Shown here one piece after another: positions 44,510-52,739 of a DNA stretch of 64,000 nucleotides; the stretch's first letter is position 1; each line of letters begins with the position of its first letter. The notes below the pieces were generated by a model, which did not search any database, was not told the origin of the DNA, and saw nothing but the letters and a program-made list of their open reading frames with translations. The position numbers and the translations under genes are program-made. This DNA comes from Actinophytocola oryzae (lineage in GTDB: Bacteria; Actinomycetota; Actinomycetes; Mycobacteriales; Pseudonocardiaceae), in assembly GCF_004364325.1 (NCBI RefSeq), contig NZ_SOCP01000002.1, positions 372,001-436,000 on the forward strand, written 5' to 3'.

Positions 44510-45439
44510 CTAGAGGTGGTCTTCAGGCCGGGGTGGTTCCGGGGGAAGGACGCCGAGAGCGCGGGCCTTGTTGAGCACGGCAACACGATCGTGTACGCGC
44601 AGCTTCCGGTAGATGTTCTCCTTGTGCTTGACGACGGTCCTCTCCGCGATCTGGAGCCTGGTACCGATGGCGTGGGCGGTCAGCCCTTTGTCCAGAAGCG
44701 TGAGGACGGCCATTTCTCGCATGGTTATCCCGTGTTCCGCGGGATCGCCGAGCCTCGGAATGTCACGCACCACTTTTTCGTGTGCGGATACCGTGTCGAG
44801 CAGTGAGCGGGCGAGGTCTGCGTATTCGAGGTCGCGGTCTGTGAAGCCGTGATCGCCTCGGCTCATGATGACACCCCGGATCTGCCCGGGGCGTGAGGTC
44901 AACGGCAGTGCCAGTTGACGGTCGATGCCAATGGCCGCCTTTCCCGCGTGATAGGCCTCGCTCTTCCCCCAGCGGTCATCGGTGAACTCGTCGAGGGTCA
45001 GAGGAGTCAGGTCCCTCGTGTGCGCGTAGTGACGTAGAAGGGGATGCACCCGCATGTGGGCGGCGATGAGGTCGTCCAGCGGTGCCTCCTCCAGCCAGTC
45101 GGGTTTGCCGGTAAGGGCATGACCGGTGCCGGACTGCCAGTCCAGGTCGACGAGGACGGCCAGATCGGCCGGCAGGTCGATGGTCAGTCGTTCCATGAGC
45201 AGCGGCCACACGCGCACCGGCTCGCGTTCGGTGAGCAAAGCCCTCGCCAGGTCGTGAACGAGCCTGGCATCGCCCCCGGACAAAGCTGTCATATACGCAG
45301 TGTGCCTGATCGATTTCCGTATTTCGAGCAGTGCGATGGTGACATCCTGGTTGGTTACTTTCCTCCGGCCAATACGAAGTTCTTCGTATTCGTCTTGCCC
45401 GGTCAGGGCGTCAGGCTGTGACTCAGCTGGTATCCACAT
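44510..45439 (-). CDS. LuxR-type transcriptional regulator
   Basis: About 309 residues. The C-terminal LuxR helix-turn-helix is clear: MREMAVLTLLDKGLTAHAIG, RLQIAERTVVKHKENIYRKL. The middle (residues about 80-230) may be a GAF-like sensor (DLAVLVDLDWQSGTGHALTG, GVIMSRGDHGFTDRDLEYAD). The start is uncertain. ATG at 45439 leaves only 19 bp to the divergent secreted-protein gene, while ATG at 45292 would leave a 166-bp gap that contains a strong palindrome and has lower GC. Neither has a good ribosome site. It probably controls its divergent neighbour. Confidence 0.85.
   Translation of the reverse strand: MWIPAESQPDALTGQDEYEELRIGRRKVTNQDVTIALLEIRKSIRHTAYMTALSGGDARLVHDLARALLTEREPVRVWPLLMERLTIDLPADLAVLVDLDWQSGTGHALTGKPDWLEEAPLDDLIAAHMRVHPLLRHYAHTRDLTPLTLDEFTDDRWGKSEAYHAGKAAIGIDRQLALPLTSRPGQIRGVIMSRGDHGFTDRDLEYADLARSLLDTVSAHEKVVRDIPRLGDPAEHGITMREMAVLTLLDKGLTAHAIGTRLQIAERTVVKHKENIYRKLRVHDRVAVLNKARALGVLPPEPPRPEDHL
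45371..45390. promoter_or_regulatory. 20-bp palindrome upstream of the secreted-protein gene
   Basis: AATACGAAGTTCTTCGTATT has perfect 9-bp arms around TT. It is AT-rich in a GC-rich genome and lies 69 bp upstream of the 45459 start. It either lies within the LuxR reading frame (if ATG 45439 is used) or in the divergent promoter region (if ATG 45292 is used). A dimeric regulator's operator is the simplest reading. Confidence 0.5.
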
Positions 45440-45458
45440 CAATTGAAAGGAATCATCG

Positions 45459-45980
45459 ATGTCCAGTCGCACACGCCGTCGCCTCACGGCGCGGTTGGCT
45501 TCCCTGGTCCTGACCGCGACCGCGGTGCTCGGGCCCATGGCCACTCCTGCCGAGGCCAACGAGATCCCGGGATCGTGGTGGTGGAACACCGCCCGGTTCT
45601 GGGAGTCCCCCGGCTTCGACGACGACGGGGTCGAACTCGGCCCCGGCGCCTACGACCTGCGGAACGTCACCAGGGACTGCGCCATCTTCTGCTGGAACGA
45701 CTGGAACGACGTACCGTCCTCCCTGCACGTCGCACCCAACACGTGGCTGACCGTGTGGGAAGGCGTCCGTCAAGGAGCCTGCGTCGCCTTCTGGGGAGGC
45801 GACCCCTTCCAGCCAGGGGGGAACACTCCGGGCCGCGCATGGGACAGCCTCGCCCACATCGCCGCCGGCGGCTCCTCCGGCAACTGGAACGGCCGGATCA
45901 GCTACGTGGTCGTCACCCCGGTGTCCGGGTATCACGAGCGCCCGATCACCGGCTGCCCGGAAGCCGTCTGGTTCGGCTGA
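45459..45980 (+). CDS. Small secreted protein, possibly beta/gamma-crystallin-like
   Basis: 173 residues. A Sec signal peptide (SSRTRRRLTARLASLVLTAT, then AVLGPMATPAEA) gives a mature Trp-rich protein of about 140 residues with four cysteines. The stretch VELGPGAYDLRN followed by NDVPSSLHVAPNTWLTVWEG has the spacing of a beta/gamma-crystallin Greek-key motif, as in small secreted protease inhibitors of streptomycetes. This similarity is weak. ATG at 45459 follows AAAGGA. It is divergent from the LuxR regulator. A terminator hairpin lies after it. Confidence 0.75.
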   Translation: MSSRTRRRLTARLASLVLTATAVLGPMATPAEANEIPGSWWWNTARFWESPGFDDDGVELGPGAYDLRNVTRDCAIFCWNDWNDVPSSLHVAPNTWLTVWEGVRQGACVAFWGGDPFQPGGNTPGRAWDSLAHIAAGGSSGNWNGRISYVVVTPVSGYHERPITGCPEAVWFG

Positions 45981-46014
45981 CCACGGCGGCCCGGCGGCAA
46001 GTCTGACAGCGACT

Positions 46015-46041
46015 GTCCCGTGTGTCCCAGGCACACGGGAC
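46015..46041. terminator. Bidirectional terminator hairpin
   Basis: GTCCCGTGTG (46015-46024) pairs perfectly with CACACGGGAC (46032-46041) around a 7-base loop. It sits between the convergent stops of the secreted-protein gene (45980) and the response-regulator gene (46043). Confidence 0.7.
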
Positions 46042-46042
46042 G

Positions 46043-46714
46043 TCAGTCCAGCTCGCCCGCGTCGTGGGCCAGGAGGGCGACCTGTACGCGGTTGTTGAGC
46101 GCGAGCTTGGTGAGGATGCTCGACACGTGGGTCTTCACGGTCGGGACGCTCAGGTGCAGGGTTTTCGCGATCTCCGCGTTCGACTTGCCCTGGCCCACCT
46201 CGACGGCGACCGTCCGCTCGCGTTCGTTGAGCGTGGCCAGGCGGGCCTGCGCCCGTGAACGGCGAATCTCGGTCCCCGTCTCCGCCACCCGTGCGATCAG
46301 GCGCCGGGTGACCGCGGGTGAAAGAACCGGCGTACCGGCCACGACCTGCCGCACCGCCGCCACGATCTCCTCGGGCGGGGTGTCCTTCAACAGGAACCCG
46401 GCCGCCCCCGCGCGTAACGCCCGCAGCACGTGCTGGTCCGCGTCGAACGTCGTCAGCACCAGCACCTCCGGTGGCGACGTGCGGGCTCGGACAGCCTCAG
46501 TGGCAGTCAGGCCGTCGACCCTCGGCATGCGGATGTCCATCAGCACGACCTGCGGCCGGTGCCGGTCCACCAACGCCAGGACCTCGTCGCCGTCGCCTGC
46601 CTCCGCCACCACCCGGATGTCCGGCGCGCCGCCCAGCATCATCGCGAGTCCGGCCCTCACGAGGGGATCGTCGTCGACTATCAGCACGTCGACCCGGGTC
46701 TCGGCGGCGGTCAT
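46043..46714 (-). CDS. NarL/LuxR-family response regulator
   Basis: 223 residues. The receiver domain has the acidic pair in VDVLIVDDDPLVRAGLAMML, phosphoacceptor Asp in VVLMDIRMPRVDGLTA, Thr in VLVLTTFD and Lys in FLLKDTPPEEI. The C-terminal LuxR helix-turn-helix reads LNERERTVAVEVGQGKSNAE, IAKTLHLSVPTVKTHVSSIL. ATG at 46714 overlaps the histidine-kinase stop (ATGA), so the pair is cotranscribed and cognate. Target genes are not evident here. Confidence 0.95.
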   Translation of the reverse strand: MTAAETRVDVLIVDDDPLVRAGLAMMLGGAPDIRVVAEAGDGDEVLALVDRHRPQVVLMDIRMPRVDGLTATEAVRARTSPPEVLVLTTFDADQHVLRALRAGAAGFLLKDTPPEEIVAAVRQVVAGTPVLSPAVTRRLIARVAETGTEIRRSRAQARLATLNERERTVAVEVGQGKSNAEIAKTLHLSVPTVKTHVSSILTKLALNNRVQVALLAHDAGELD

Positions 46715-47847
46715 GCCGGCCACGGTAACCAGGCCGACACCCGCCAGCCGCCCGAGGGGGTGGGGCCGTGCGTCAGCCTGCCGCCCGCGAGCGCCACCCG
46801 CTCGGCCAGGCCGACCAGACCCTGCCCGGAACCCGGCGCCCCGCTCGGCGCCGCCCCGCTCGAGTTGGTCACCTCGACCGTCACGCCGTCGGTCGCCGCC
46901 CCCGTCACGTCGACCTCGACGCTCGCGCCCGCCGCGTGTTTGCGGACGTTCGTCAGGCTCTCCTGCACGATCCGGTACACCGTGCGGCCCACGGTGTCCG
47001 GTGTGGTCCCCTCGACGCCGGAGCGCAGCACCACCGGCATCCCGGCCCGTGCCGACTCGGCGATCATCGTCGGCAGGTCGGCCATCGTCGGCTGCGGCAG
47101 TTCCTGCACGGGGGCGCGCAGCACGCCGATCACCTCGCGCAGGTCCTGCAACGCCTGGTGCGCGCTCTCCCTGATCACCGACGCGGCCCGCGCGATGTCC
47201 TCCCTCGGCGCGTCCGGCCGGTACTCCAGCGCCCCCGCATGCACGCTGAGCAGCGACAACCGGTGGCCGAGCACGTCGTGCATCTCCCTGGCGATCGACT
47301 CCCTGGCCCGCAGCTGTGCGTGCTCGGCCCGCAGCTCCGCCTCCTGCTCGGCCCGCAACGCCCGGTCCCGCAGCGACGCCACCAGCTCGCGGCGGTGCCG
47401 CACCACGAGCGCCCACCCGGTCACCGCGCTCTGCACCGCCAGCCCGAACAACACGACGACGTACAGCGGGAGGTCGCCCTCCGGTCGCAGGACCGTGAAC
47501 ACGACCGACGACACGATCCCCAGCGCGAACTGCACCGCCGTGACCCGCATCGGCCGGTGCACCGCGACGGTGAACAGCGCGACCATCGCCGCGCCGCCGA
47601 CCAGCTCCGACACCGACGACACGACCATCAGCACGGTGCAGAGCCCGGCAGGACTGCGTCGCCGCAGCCACAGCGCGCCACAGCCCACCACGCCGACGAG
47701 CTGGTCGACGTCGAAGAGCCACTTCTGGTCGGGCAGCTCGTGCGCGGTGATCCGCGCGGTGGACAGCACCAGCCCGAACAACACGGCGAACAGGAACAAC
47801 GTGATGTCCACGAGCCAGTCACGCACGCTTCGCCTGCGGCTCCCCAT
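46711..47847 (-). CDS. Sensor histidine kinase (NarX/DesK-like)
   Basis: 378 residues. Four to five N-terminal membrane helices (ITLFLFAVLFGLVLSTARIT, LVGVVGCGALWLRR and more) precede a coiled coil (RALRAEQEAELRAEHAQLRA). The dimerisation domain has phosphoacceptor His in RESIAREMHDVLGHRLSLLS. The HATPase domain has YRIVQESLTNVRKHAAGA and SGQGLVGLAERVALAGG. Short extracellular loops suggest an intramembrane sensor, often of envelope stress. It is cognate to the response regulator that overlaps its stop. Confidence 0.94.
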   Translation of the reverse strand: MGSRRRSVRDWLVDITLFLFAVLFGLVLSTARITAHELPDQKWLFDVDQLVGVVGCGALWLRRRSPAGLCTVLMVVSSVSELVGGAAMVALFTVAVHRPMRVTAVQFALGIVSSVVFTVLRPEGDLPLYVVVLFGLAVQSAVTGWALVVRHRRELVASLRDRALRAEQEAELRAEHAQLRARESIAREMHDVLGHRLSLLSVHAGALEYRPDAPREDIARAASVIRESAHQALQDLREVIGVLRAPVQELPQPTMADLPTMIAESARAGMPVVLRSGVEGTTPDTVGRTVYRIVQESLTNVRKHAAGASVEVDVTGAATDGVTVEVTNSSGAAPSGAPGSGQGLVGLAERVALAGGRLTHGPTPSGGWRVSAWLPWPA

Positions 47848-47984
47848 GACAGCCGAACCTACCGACCCCGGTGCCGTTCACCGGCCGGTCCGTGACCAAG
47901 GTCGGCGAGGTCGATACTTTGGTCGCCTCGCCGCATACGCCCGACCGATCCGGTGGTCACCTCGCCGGCCGTAGTTTCGCCGCC

Positions 47985-48203
47985 ATGCGGAAGATCGTCG
48001 AGACTGTCGGGTTCGTCCTGTTGGTCATGGGCGTCAGCGGCACGATCGACCACCTGGCCGTGCAGCCGGTCCTCGGGTTCCTCAACGTCCTCAACCGGCT
48101 CGTGTTCCCCCAGGTGGTGCCAGGGTACGAGCTGTACGCGAACCTGGCCGTCGCCGTGCTCGGGCTCGCCGTCCTGGTCGCCGCCGAACGCACGAGGACC
48201 TAG
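47985..48203 (+). CDS. Small two-helix membrane protein
   Basis: 72 residues from ATG at 47985, where the hydrophobic sequence starts. An in-frame upstream start at 47871 would add 38 residues that look non-coding. It has two predicted membrane helices (VETVGFVLLVMGVSGTIDHL and YANLAVAVLGLAVLVAAERT). No family is recognised. It stands alone, divergent from the histidine-kinase gene, and its 3' end overlaps the TetR gene by four bases. Confidence 0.6.
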   Translation: MRKIVETVGFVLLVMGVSGTIDHLAVQPVLGFLNVLNRLVFPQVVPGYELYANLAVAVLGLAVLVAAERTRT

Positions 48204-48778
48204 CCCGGCGGCGTGTTCGCCAGGTTCCTCATCGCCGCCAGGGTCTGGTCGACGGTGGTCGGGAGGTCGGGGTCGCCGTGCTGGTCGAGCCAGCGGGTGA
48301 CCGCGATCCGGAACGTGGTCACGGCGATCTCGGCCGCCAGCCGCGCGGTCAGGTCGTCGACTCCTCGGTCGCGGAAGCCCCGCTCCAGGGCCTCGGACAT
48401 CAGCGAGAACTTGCGCAGCTCACGCTCGCGCAGGGCCGGTTCCGCGTCGACCGCGGTCCGCCTGCGCAGCAGGTAGTCGAGGCCGCGACCCTCGAAGATC
48501 TCGGCCGCGGTCGGTGCCAGGCCCGCGGTGATCAGTTCCATCGGGCCGAGCGAGGGCGGGGCATCGGCCATGAAGCGGGCCACCCGCTCGGGCACCAGCT
48601 CCTCGCCTGCGAACAGAACCTCGCGCTTGTCGGCGAAGTGCCGGAAGAACGTACGGGTCGTGAGCCCGGCCCGAGCCGTGATCTGCGGCACGGTGGTCTC
48701 GGCGAAGCCCTGCTCGAGGAACAGGTCGAGCGCGGCCTGCTCGAGCCGTTCGCGCGTGCCCGGCTGCCATCGACCCAT
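48200..48778 (-). CDS. TetR-family regulator
   Basis: 192 residues. The TetR helix-turn-helix is RERLEQAALDLFLEQGFAET, TVPQITARAGLTTRTFFRHF, ADKREVLFAGEE. The C-terminal half is the usual helical ligand domain. ATG at 48778 is used. An upstream extension would read into the operator. Two strong palindromes lie in the 80-bp gap to the divergent gene at 48859, so it very likely represses that gene and itself. Confidence 0.92.
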   Translation of the reverse strand: MGRWQPGTRERLEQAALDLFLEQGFAETTVPQITARAGLTTRTFFRHFADKREVLFAGEELVPERVARFMADAPPSLGPMELITAGLAPTAAEIFEGRGLDYLLRRRTAVDAEPALRERELRKFSLMSEALERGFRDRGVDDLTARLAAEIAVTTFRIAVTRWLDQHGDPDLPTTVDQTLAAMRNLANTPPG

Positions 48779-48789
48779 GCGCCCGATTC

Positions 48790-48847
48790 TAGTGATGACA
48801 CGACGTGTCATGCCGTGCGATAGTGATGACACGACGTGTCATCACTA
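48790..48847. promoter_or_regulatory. Double palindromic TetR operator
   Basis: Site 2 (48821-48847) is a perfect 27-bp palindrome: TAGTGATGACACG, a central A, and its complement. Site 1 (centre 48803) has the same 13-base left arm at 48790-48802 and eight matching bases on the right. The centres are 31 bp apart, about three helical turns, so two dimers would bind the same DNA face. It spans the TetR/oxidoreductase divergent promoter. Confidence 0.85.
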
Positions 48848-48858
48848 TGGAGGCGACC

Positions 48859-49914
48859 ATGACGGGGGAGATCTGGGTGCTCGGCGCGACCGGACGGGTC
48901 GGCAGGGCGGTGGTGGAGCGTCTGCGGCAGACGGGCGCGGAGTTGGTGGTGGCCGGTCGCGACCGGGAGCGGCTCTGCCGGGTGAGTCCGGACGCCAGGG
49001 CGGTGACCGGCTCGCTCGACGAGGTCTGCGCGCGGCTGGCCACCGAGGCGCCGTCCGTCGTGGTCAACACGGTGGGCCCCTTCACGGTCACGGCGCCACG
49101 GGTCGTGCGCGCCTGCCCGCCAGGCACCCACTACGTCGACGTCACCGACGAGCTGAGGTCGTTCGAGCTGCTCCACGACATGGACCGGGAGGCGGCGGCG
49201 ACCGGTCGCACGCTGGTCTCCGGGGCCGGCTTCGGCGTGCTCGCGACCGAGAGCATCCTGCTGCACCTGTTGGCGGGCGGGGAAAAGCCGTCGCGAGTAC
49301 GTGTCGACGCCGTCGCGTCGGTCGCGATCGAACCCGGCGCCCTCGGCGAGGCCCTGGCGGGCACCATCGTGCACTCGTTCCTCGACGGCGGTCGCGAGGT
49401 GCGGCAGGGCCGGATGGTGCGTGCCAGGCCTGGCCGTGCCGCCGAGAGGCTGACCACCCCCGACGGCGACGTGGTGACCACCGCTTCCCTCGGCGCAGGC
49501 GAGCTTTTCGCGGCCTGGCAGGCCAGCGGGGCCCCGTCGGTGATCGGCGCCTCGGCTCTGGCCCCGGCCAACCCGCTCGTCCGAGCGGCCCTGCCCGCGA
49601 TCGTCGGCGTGCTGCGGCTGCCCGGCGTGGCCGGCTTCGCCACCCGGCGGCTCGGCCGCGTCGCGACAGCTACGGCCAAGGAGCGCCCGCGCCGGTCGTC
49701 GTGGGGCCGGGCCCGGGTCGAGTGGCCGGGTGGCCGCGTGCGTGAGGGCTGGCTGCGCACCGGCGAGGGCATGACGTTCACGGTCGACACCGTCATCGAG
49801 GTGGTCCAGCGCCTGGCCAAGGGCGGAGGGCGTCCCGGCGCCTTCACCCCGGGCAGGCTCTTCGGTCCCGAGGTGGCGCTCGCGGCGGGCGCCGAGTTCG
49901 TGGTCGCGGACTGA
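48859..49914 (+). CDS. Saccharopine dehydrogenase-like NAD(P)-binding protein
   Basis: 351 residues. A Rossmann fold opens with IWVLGATGRVGRAVVERLRQ, followed by PSVVVNTVGPFTVTAPRVVR and GTHYVDVTDELRSFELLHDM, which mark saccharopine-dehydrogenase-like or trans-acting enoyl reductase family proteins of actinomycetes. ATG at 48859 is six bases after GGAGG. ATG at 48847 would start inside the operator. It is controlled by the divergent TetR gene. Substrate unknown. It probably handles a toxic or lipidic compound sensed by the TetR protein. Confidence 0.85.
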   Translation: MTGEIWVLGATGRVGRAVVERLRQTGAELVVAGRDRERLCRVSPDARAVTGSLDEVCARLATEAPSVVVNTVGPFTVTAPRVVRACPPGTHYVDVTDELRSFELLHDMDREAAATGRTLVSGAGFGVLATESILLHLLAGGEKPSRVRVDAVASVAIEPGALGEALAGTIVHSFLDGGREVRQGRMVRARPGRAAERLTTPDGDVVTTASLGAGELFAAWQASGAPSVIGASALAPANPLVRAALPAIVGVLRLPGVAGFATRRLGRVATATAKERPRRSSWGRARVEWPGGRVREGWLRTGEGMTFTVDTVIEVVQRLAKGGGRPGAFTPGRLFGPEVALAAGAEFVVAD

Positions 49915-49977
49915 GCTGCGTTCGCACGTCGAGCGACCACCGTAAGTCCACAGTAAAGTCCACTCCATGGTGTGGTT

Positions 49978-50802
49978 ATGAACAAGTCAAAGGTGAAGTC
50001 CCGCGAGGTGACGACGAGCGCGGCGTTCCAGTTCGTGGCCCGGTTGGGGTTGGTGGCCTACGGCGTCGTCCACCTGCTCGTCGCGTGGCTGGCCGTGCAG
50101 GTCGCGCTGGGCGACCTCGACGGTGGTGGGGTCGGCAAGGCGGACAAGACCGGTGCGTTGCAGTCGATCTCGGCCAACACCGGCGGTGACGTGCTGTTGT
50201 GGCTGATCGCGGTCGGGCTCGGTGTCAGCACGCTGTGGCAGTTGGTGGAGGCGGTGACCGGCGACCGGAGTGGCAAGCAGGCACGGTTGCTCCGCATGAT
50301 GAACCTCGGCGAGGCGGTCCTGTTCGGCTACCTGGCCTTCAGCGCGGGCAAGCTCGCCGCGGGCTCTCCGGCGTCCTCGACCGACCAGGCCCAGCTCGGC
50401 GTGATCGGCAGCCTGCTCAACGAGCCGTGGGGCAAACCGGTGGTCGTCGTGATCGGCCTCGCGATCGTCGCGGCGGGGCTGTTCGTCGCCCACCACGGCG
50501 TCACGAAGCGCTTCGCCAGGGAGCTCGACCTGCACAAGGCGAGCAGGCCGACGCGGACGGCCGTGGTCCGGTCCGGGCAGGTCGGGTACAGCGCACTCGG
50601 TGCCGTGTATGCCATCGCGGGCGTGCTGGTCGTGGTCGCCGCGTTGCAGAGCCAGCCTGCGAAGGCAACCGGCCTCGACGTCGCCCTGCGGACGCTCGCG
50701 GCGCAGACCTACGGCACCGCGCTACTGCTCGTGGTCGCCGCGGGCCTGGCGATCTTCGCCCTGTTCACCGTCCCGGACGCCCGTTACCGGCAGGCGGGCT
50801 GA
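49978..50802 (+). CDS. DUF1206 membrane protein
   Basis: 274 residues, with three repeats of a two-helix unit, each starting with a conserved RxGxxxxGxV pattern: VARLGLVAYGVVHLLVAWLA, LGEAVLFGYLAFSAGKLA and SGQVGYSALGAVYAIAGVLV. This is the DUF1206 layout at normal length. Function is unknown for the family. ATG at 49978 is used, with GTG at 49972 as an alternative. It lies alone, and its 3' end overlaps the convergent WYL regulator by 81 bp. Confidence 0.88.
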   Translation: MNKSKVKSREVTTSAAFQFVARLGLVAYGVVHLLVAWLAVQVALGDLDGGGVGKADKTGALQSISANTGGDVLLWLIAVGLGVSTLWQLVEAVTGDRSGKQARLLRMMNLGEAVLFGYLAFSAGKLAAGSPASSTDQAQLGVIGSLLNEPWGKPVVVVIGLAIVAAGLFVAHHGVTKRFARELDLHKASRPTRTAVVRSGQVGYSALGAVYAIAGVLVVVAALQSQPAKATGLDVALRTLAAQTYGTALLLVVAAGLAIFALFTVPDARYRQAG

Positions 50803-51756
50803 TCCCACTCCGTCGAGCAGCCGGGTCGCCAGTGCCCTGACGGTCTCGCGCAGCTCGTCGGGTGACTCGATGACGAACGGCGCGTCGAGCGCGGTGAGAA
50901 CACCAGGGATCCAGTCCAGCCGCTCGGCCTCTATCCGCACCCGCACCCAGGAGACGTCGACGGGTTCGAGAGACGCGATCCCGCGTGGGAGCCGGGAACG
51001 GACGGTGTCGAGGTCGCCGAGGACCCGTACGGACACCTGGTGGCGCCACGGTGTGCCCGCGATCCCGGCGAGTACGTGCGCCGCGGGGTCGAAACCGGTC
51101 GGTACCTCGAACGTGCCGTCGCGTGGCGCCACGTGTCCGATGCGGTCGAGCCGGAAGGTGCGTACCTCGCCGCTGACGGAGTCCGCGCCGGTCAGGTACC
51201 AGCGGCCCGAATGGGCGACGATGCCGTACGGGTGCACGGTGCGTTCGCCGCGCCGTGCGTCGCGTCCGGTGTAGCCGATCTCGACGGGCCTGCGGCCACG
51301 CGCGGCGTCGGCCAGCCGCAGCAGCACCTCGGTCTCCGGGGTGGTCGCGGGACGCGCGGGCGCGGTGAAGTCAGTGGTCTCCAGCAACGCGCCGAGGCGG
51401 GCGGCCAGTGGCTTCGGCAGCACGCGGCGCAGCTTCGCGACCGCGCTCTCGGCGGCCGCCGCCGAGGTCGTCACCAGCCCGGCGCGGTGGCCCGCCACGA
51501 GCCCGAGGAGGACGGCCAGGGCCTCCTCGTCGGTGAGCATCAGCGGCGGCATCCGGTAACCGGGCATCAGGCGGTAGCCGCCGTGGGGGCCGCGTACCGA
51601 CTCGACGGGCACGTCCAGGTCGACCAGGTGCGCCACGTAGCGCCGCACGGTGCGCTGGTCGACGCCCAGCTGTGCGGCCAGGTCGGCGGTGGTGCGCGTA
51701 CCGCCGCTCTGGAGGATCTCGAGCAGTGCGAGCACGCGTGCCGCGGGTCGGGGCAT
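50722..51756 (-). CDS. WYL-domain transcriptional regulator (YafY-like)
   Basis: 344 residues. An N-terminal winged helix (PRPAARVLALLEILQSGGTR, LAAQLGVDQRTVRRYVAHL) is followed by the linker GPHGGYRLMPGYRMPPLMLT. The WYL domain (residues about 150-240) has RRPVEIGYTGRDARRGERTV and HSGRWYLTGADSVSGEVRTF. WYL regulators respond to ligands or nucleic acids. It is divergent from the VOC gene at 51841, its likely target. The C-terminal 27 codons overlap the DUF1206 gene on the other strand. Confidence 0.92.
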   Translation of the reverse strand: MPRPAARVLALLEILQSGGTRTTADLAAQLGVDQRTVRRYVAHLVDLDVPVESVRGPHGGYRLMPGYRMPPLMLTDEEALAVLLGLVAGHRAGLVTTSAAAAESAVAKLRRVLPKPLAARLGALLETTDFTAPARPATTPETEVLLRLADAARGRRPVEIGYTGRDARRGERTVHPYGIVAHSGRWYLTGADSVSGEVRTFRLDRIGHVAPRDGTFEVPTGFDPAAHVLAGIAGTPWRHQVSVRVLGDLDTVRSRLPRGIASLEPVDVSWVRVRIEAERLDWIPGVLTALDAPFVIESPDELRETVRALATRLLDGVGSARLPVTGVRDGEQGEDRQARGDHEQ

Positions 51757-51840
51757 GGTCCGGACATCGTCTCACGTACCGGGCGGAACCTGTCCGGTAC
51801 AGGCTCTAGCGTCGCTGACACACGAAGGGAGCACGTCACC

Positions 51841-52257
51841 ATGAGAATCGCCTCACTGCGCGTCATCACCGACGACGTCGCGCGGCTCGTCGGCTTCTAC
51901 GAGCACCTCACCGGCCTGACCGCGACCTGGGCCACGCCGGACTTCGCCGAGATCACCACGCCCACGTTCACCCTCGCGGTGGGCAGCACACGCACCGTCG
52001 GCGTCTTCGGCCCCGGCACCGCCCACGCCGCCGACAACCACAGCGCGATCATCGAGTTCCTCGTCGACGACGTGGACGCCGAGTACAGCCGGCTCCGCCA
52101 CCGCGACGGGCCGCCGGTCGAGTTCGTCAACGAGCCCGCCGACATGCCGTGGGGCAACCGGTCACTGCTCGTGCGCGACCCCGACGGCACACTCGTCAAC
52201 ATCTTCACCCCGGTCACCGACCAGGCCGTCGCGAAGTGGTCGTGCATCGTTCCGTGA
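51841..52257 (+). CDS. VOC-family (glyoxalase/bleomycin-resistance-like) protein
   Basis: 138 residues with the paired beta-alpha-beta-beta-beta layout of VOC proteins: RIASLRVITDDVARLVGFYE, HLTGLTATW, then AIIEFLVDDVDAEYSRL and NRSLLVRDPDGTLVNIFTP. A metal-ligand Glu in the second half is replaced in part, so an enzymatic role is uncertain. ATG at 51841 has AAGGGAG upstream. It is divergent from the WYL regulator, an arrangement that suggests local control. Confidence 0.88.
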   Translation: MRIASLRVITDDVARLVGFYEHLTGLTATWATPDFAEITTPTFTLAVGSTRTVGVFGPGTAHAADNHSAIIEFLVDDVDAEYSRLRHRDGPPVEFVNEPADMPWGNRSLLVRDPDGTLVNIFTPVTDQAVAKWSCIVP

Positions 52258-52277
52258 CCACCGGGCATCCCTCGCCC

Positions 52278-52739
52278 ATGGACACCTTCGACAACGCGGA
52301 CCGCCGACTCACCGACGGGCCATGGCGTGAGGCGTTGGACGACCGGACGGTCGAGGCGGTGGGGGCGTTGACCGAGGCGTTCGAGACGGTGGAGGTGGCG
52401 AGGGGACACCTCTACGCCTTCCACCAGCTCACCGGCTCGGCCGACATCAAGCTGGAGCGGGCCGTCGAACTGCTCGAGAAGGCGGGTCACGAGCAGCTCG
52501 CGCAGCGGCTTTCACGCGAGCTGCTCGGCCGCAACGTCCTACCGGGACGGTGGACCTTCCAGGTCGTCGAGGACTACGAGGACACGTACTACTCCGTCTT
52601 CAGAGGCCTCGAACGCGAGGTCCGCGAACTCACCAACGGCCTCCCGCACGTGTACGAGGCCGACCTGAAGCGCAGGCGACGCTCGGTGGGCGTGCCGGGA
52701 CACGAGGCCACCGCCGACGAACCCGCGGCGGGCACGTGA
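52278..52739 (+). CDS. Conserved hypothetical protein
   Basis: 153 residues, mostly helical and charged, with RTVEAVGALTEAFETVEVAR, GHLYAFHQLTGSADIKLERA and a long segment YEDTYYSVFRGLEREVREL. There is no signal or membrane segment. I recognise it only as a conserved actinobacterial type without assigned function. ATG at 52278 lies 20 bases after the VOC stop. GTG at 52254, overlapping that stop as GTGA, is an alternative. Its own stop overlaps the next gene's GTG. Confidence 0.7.
   Translation: MDTFDNADRRLTDGPWREALDDRTVEAVGALTEAFETVEVARGHLYAFHQLTGSADIKLERAVELLEKAGHEQLAQRLSRELLGRNVLPGRWTFQVVEDYEDTYYSVFRGLEREVRELTNGLPHVYEADLKRRRRSVGVPGHEATADEPAAGT

Noticed and set aside
50722-50802. A frameshift or misassembly suggested by the 81-bp overlap of convergent genes.
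   Set aside because: Both frames are intact with normal C-terminal tails. Long tail-to-tail overlaps occur in this window (also 35 bp at 20739 and 22 bp at 36731).
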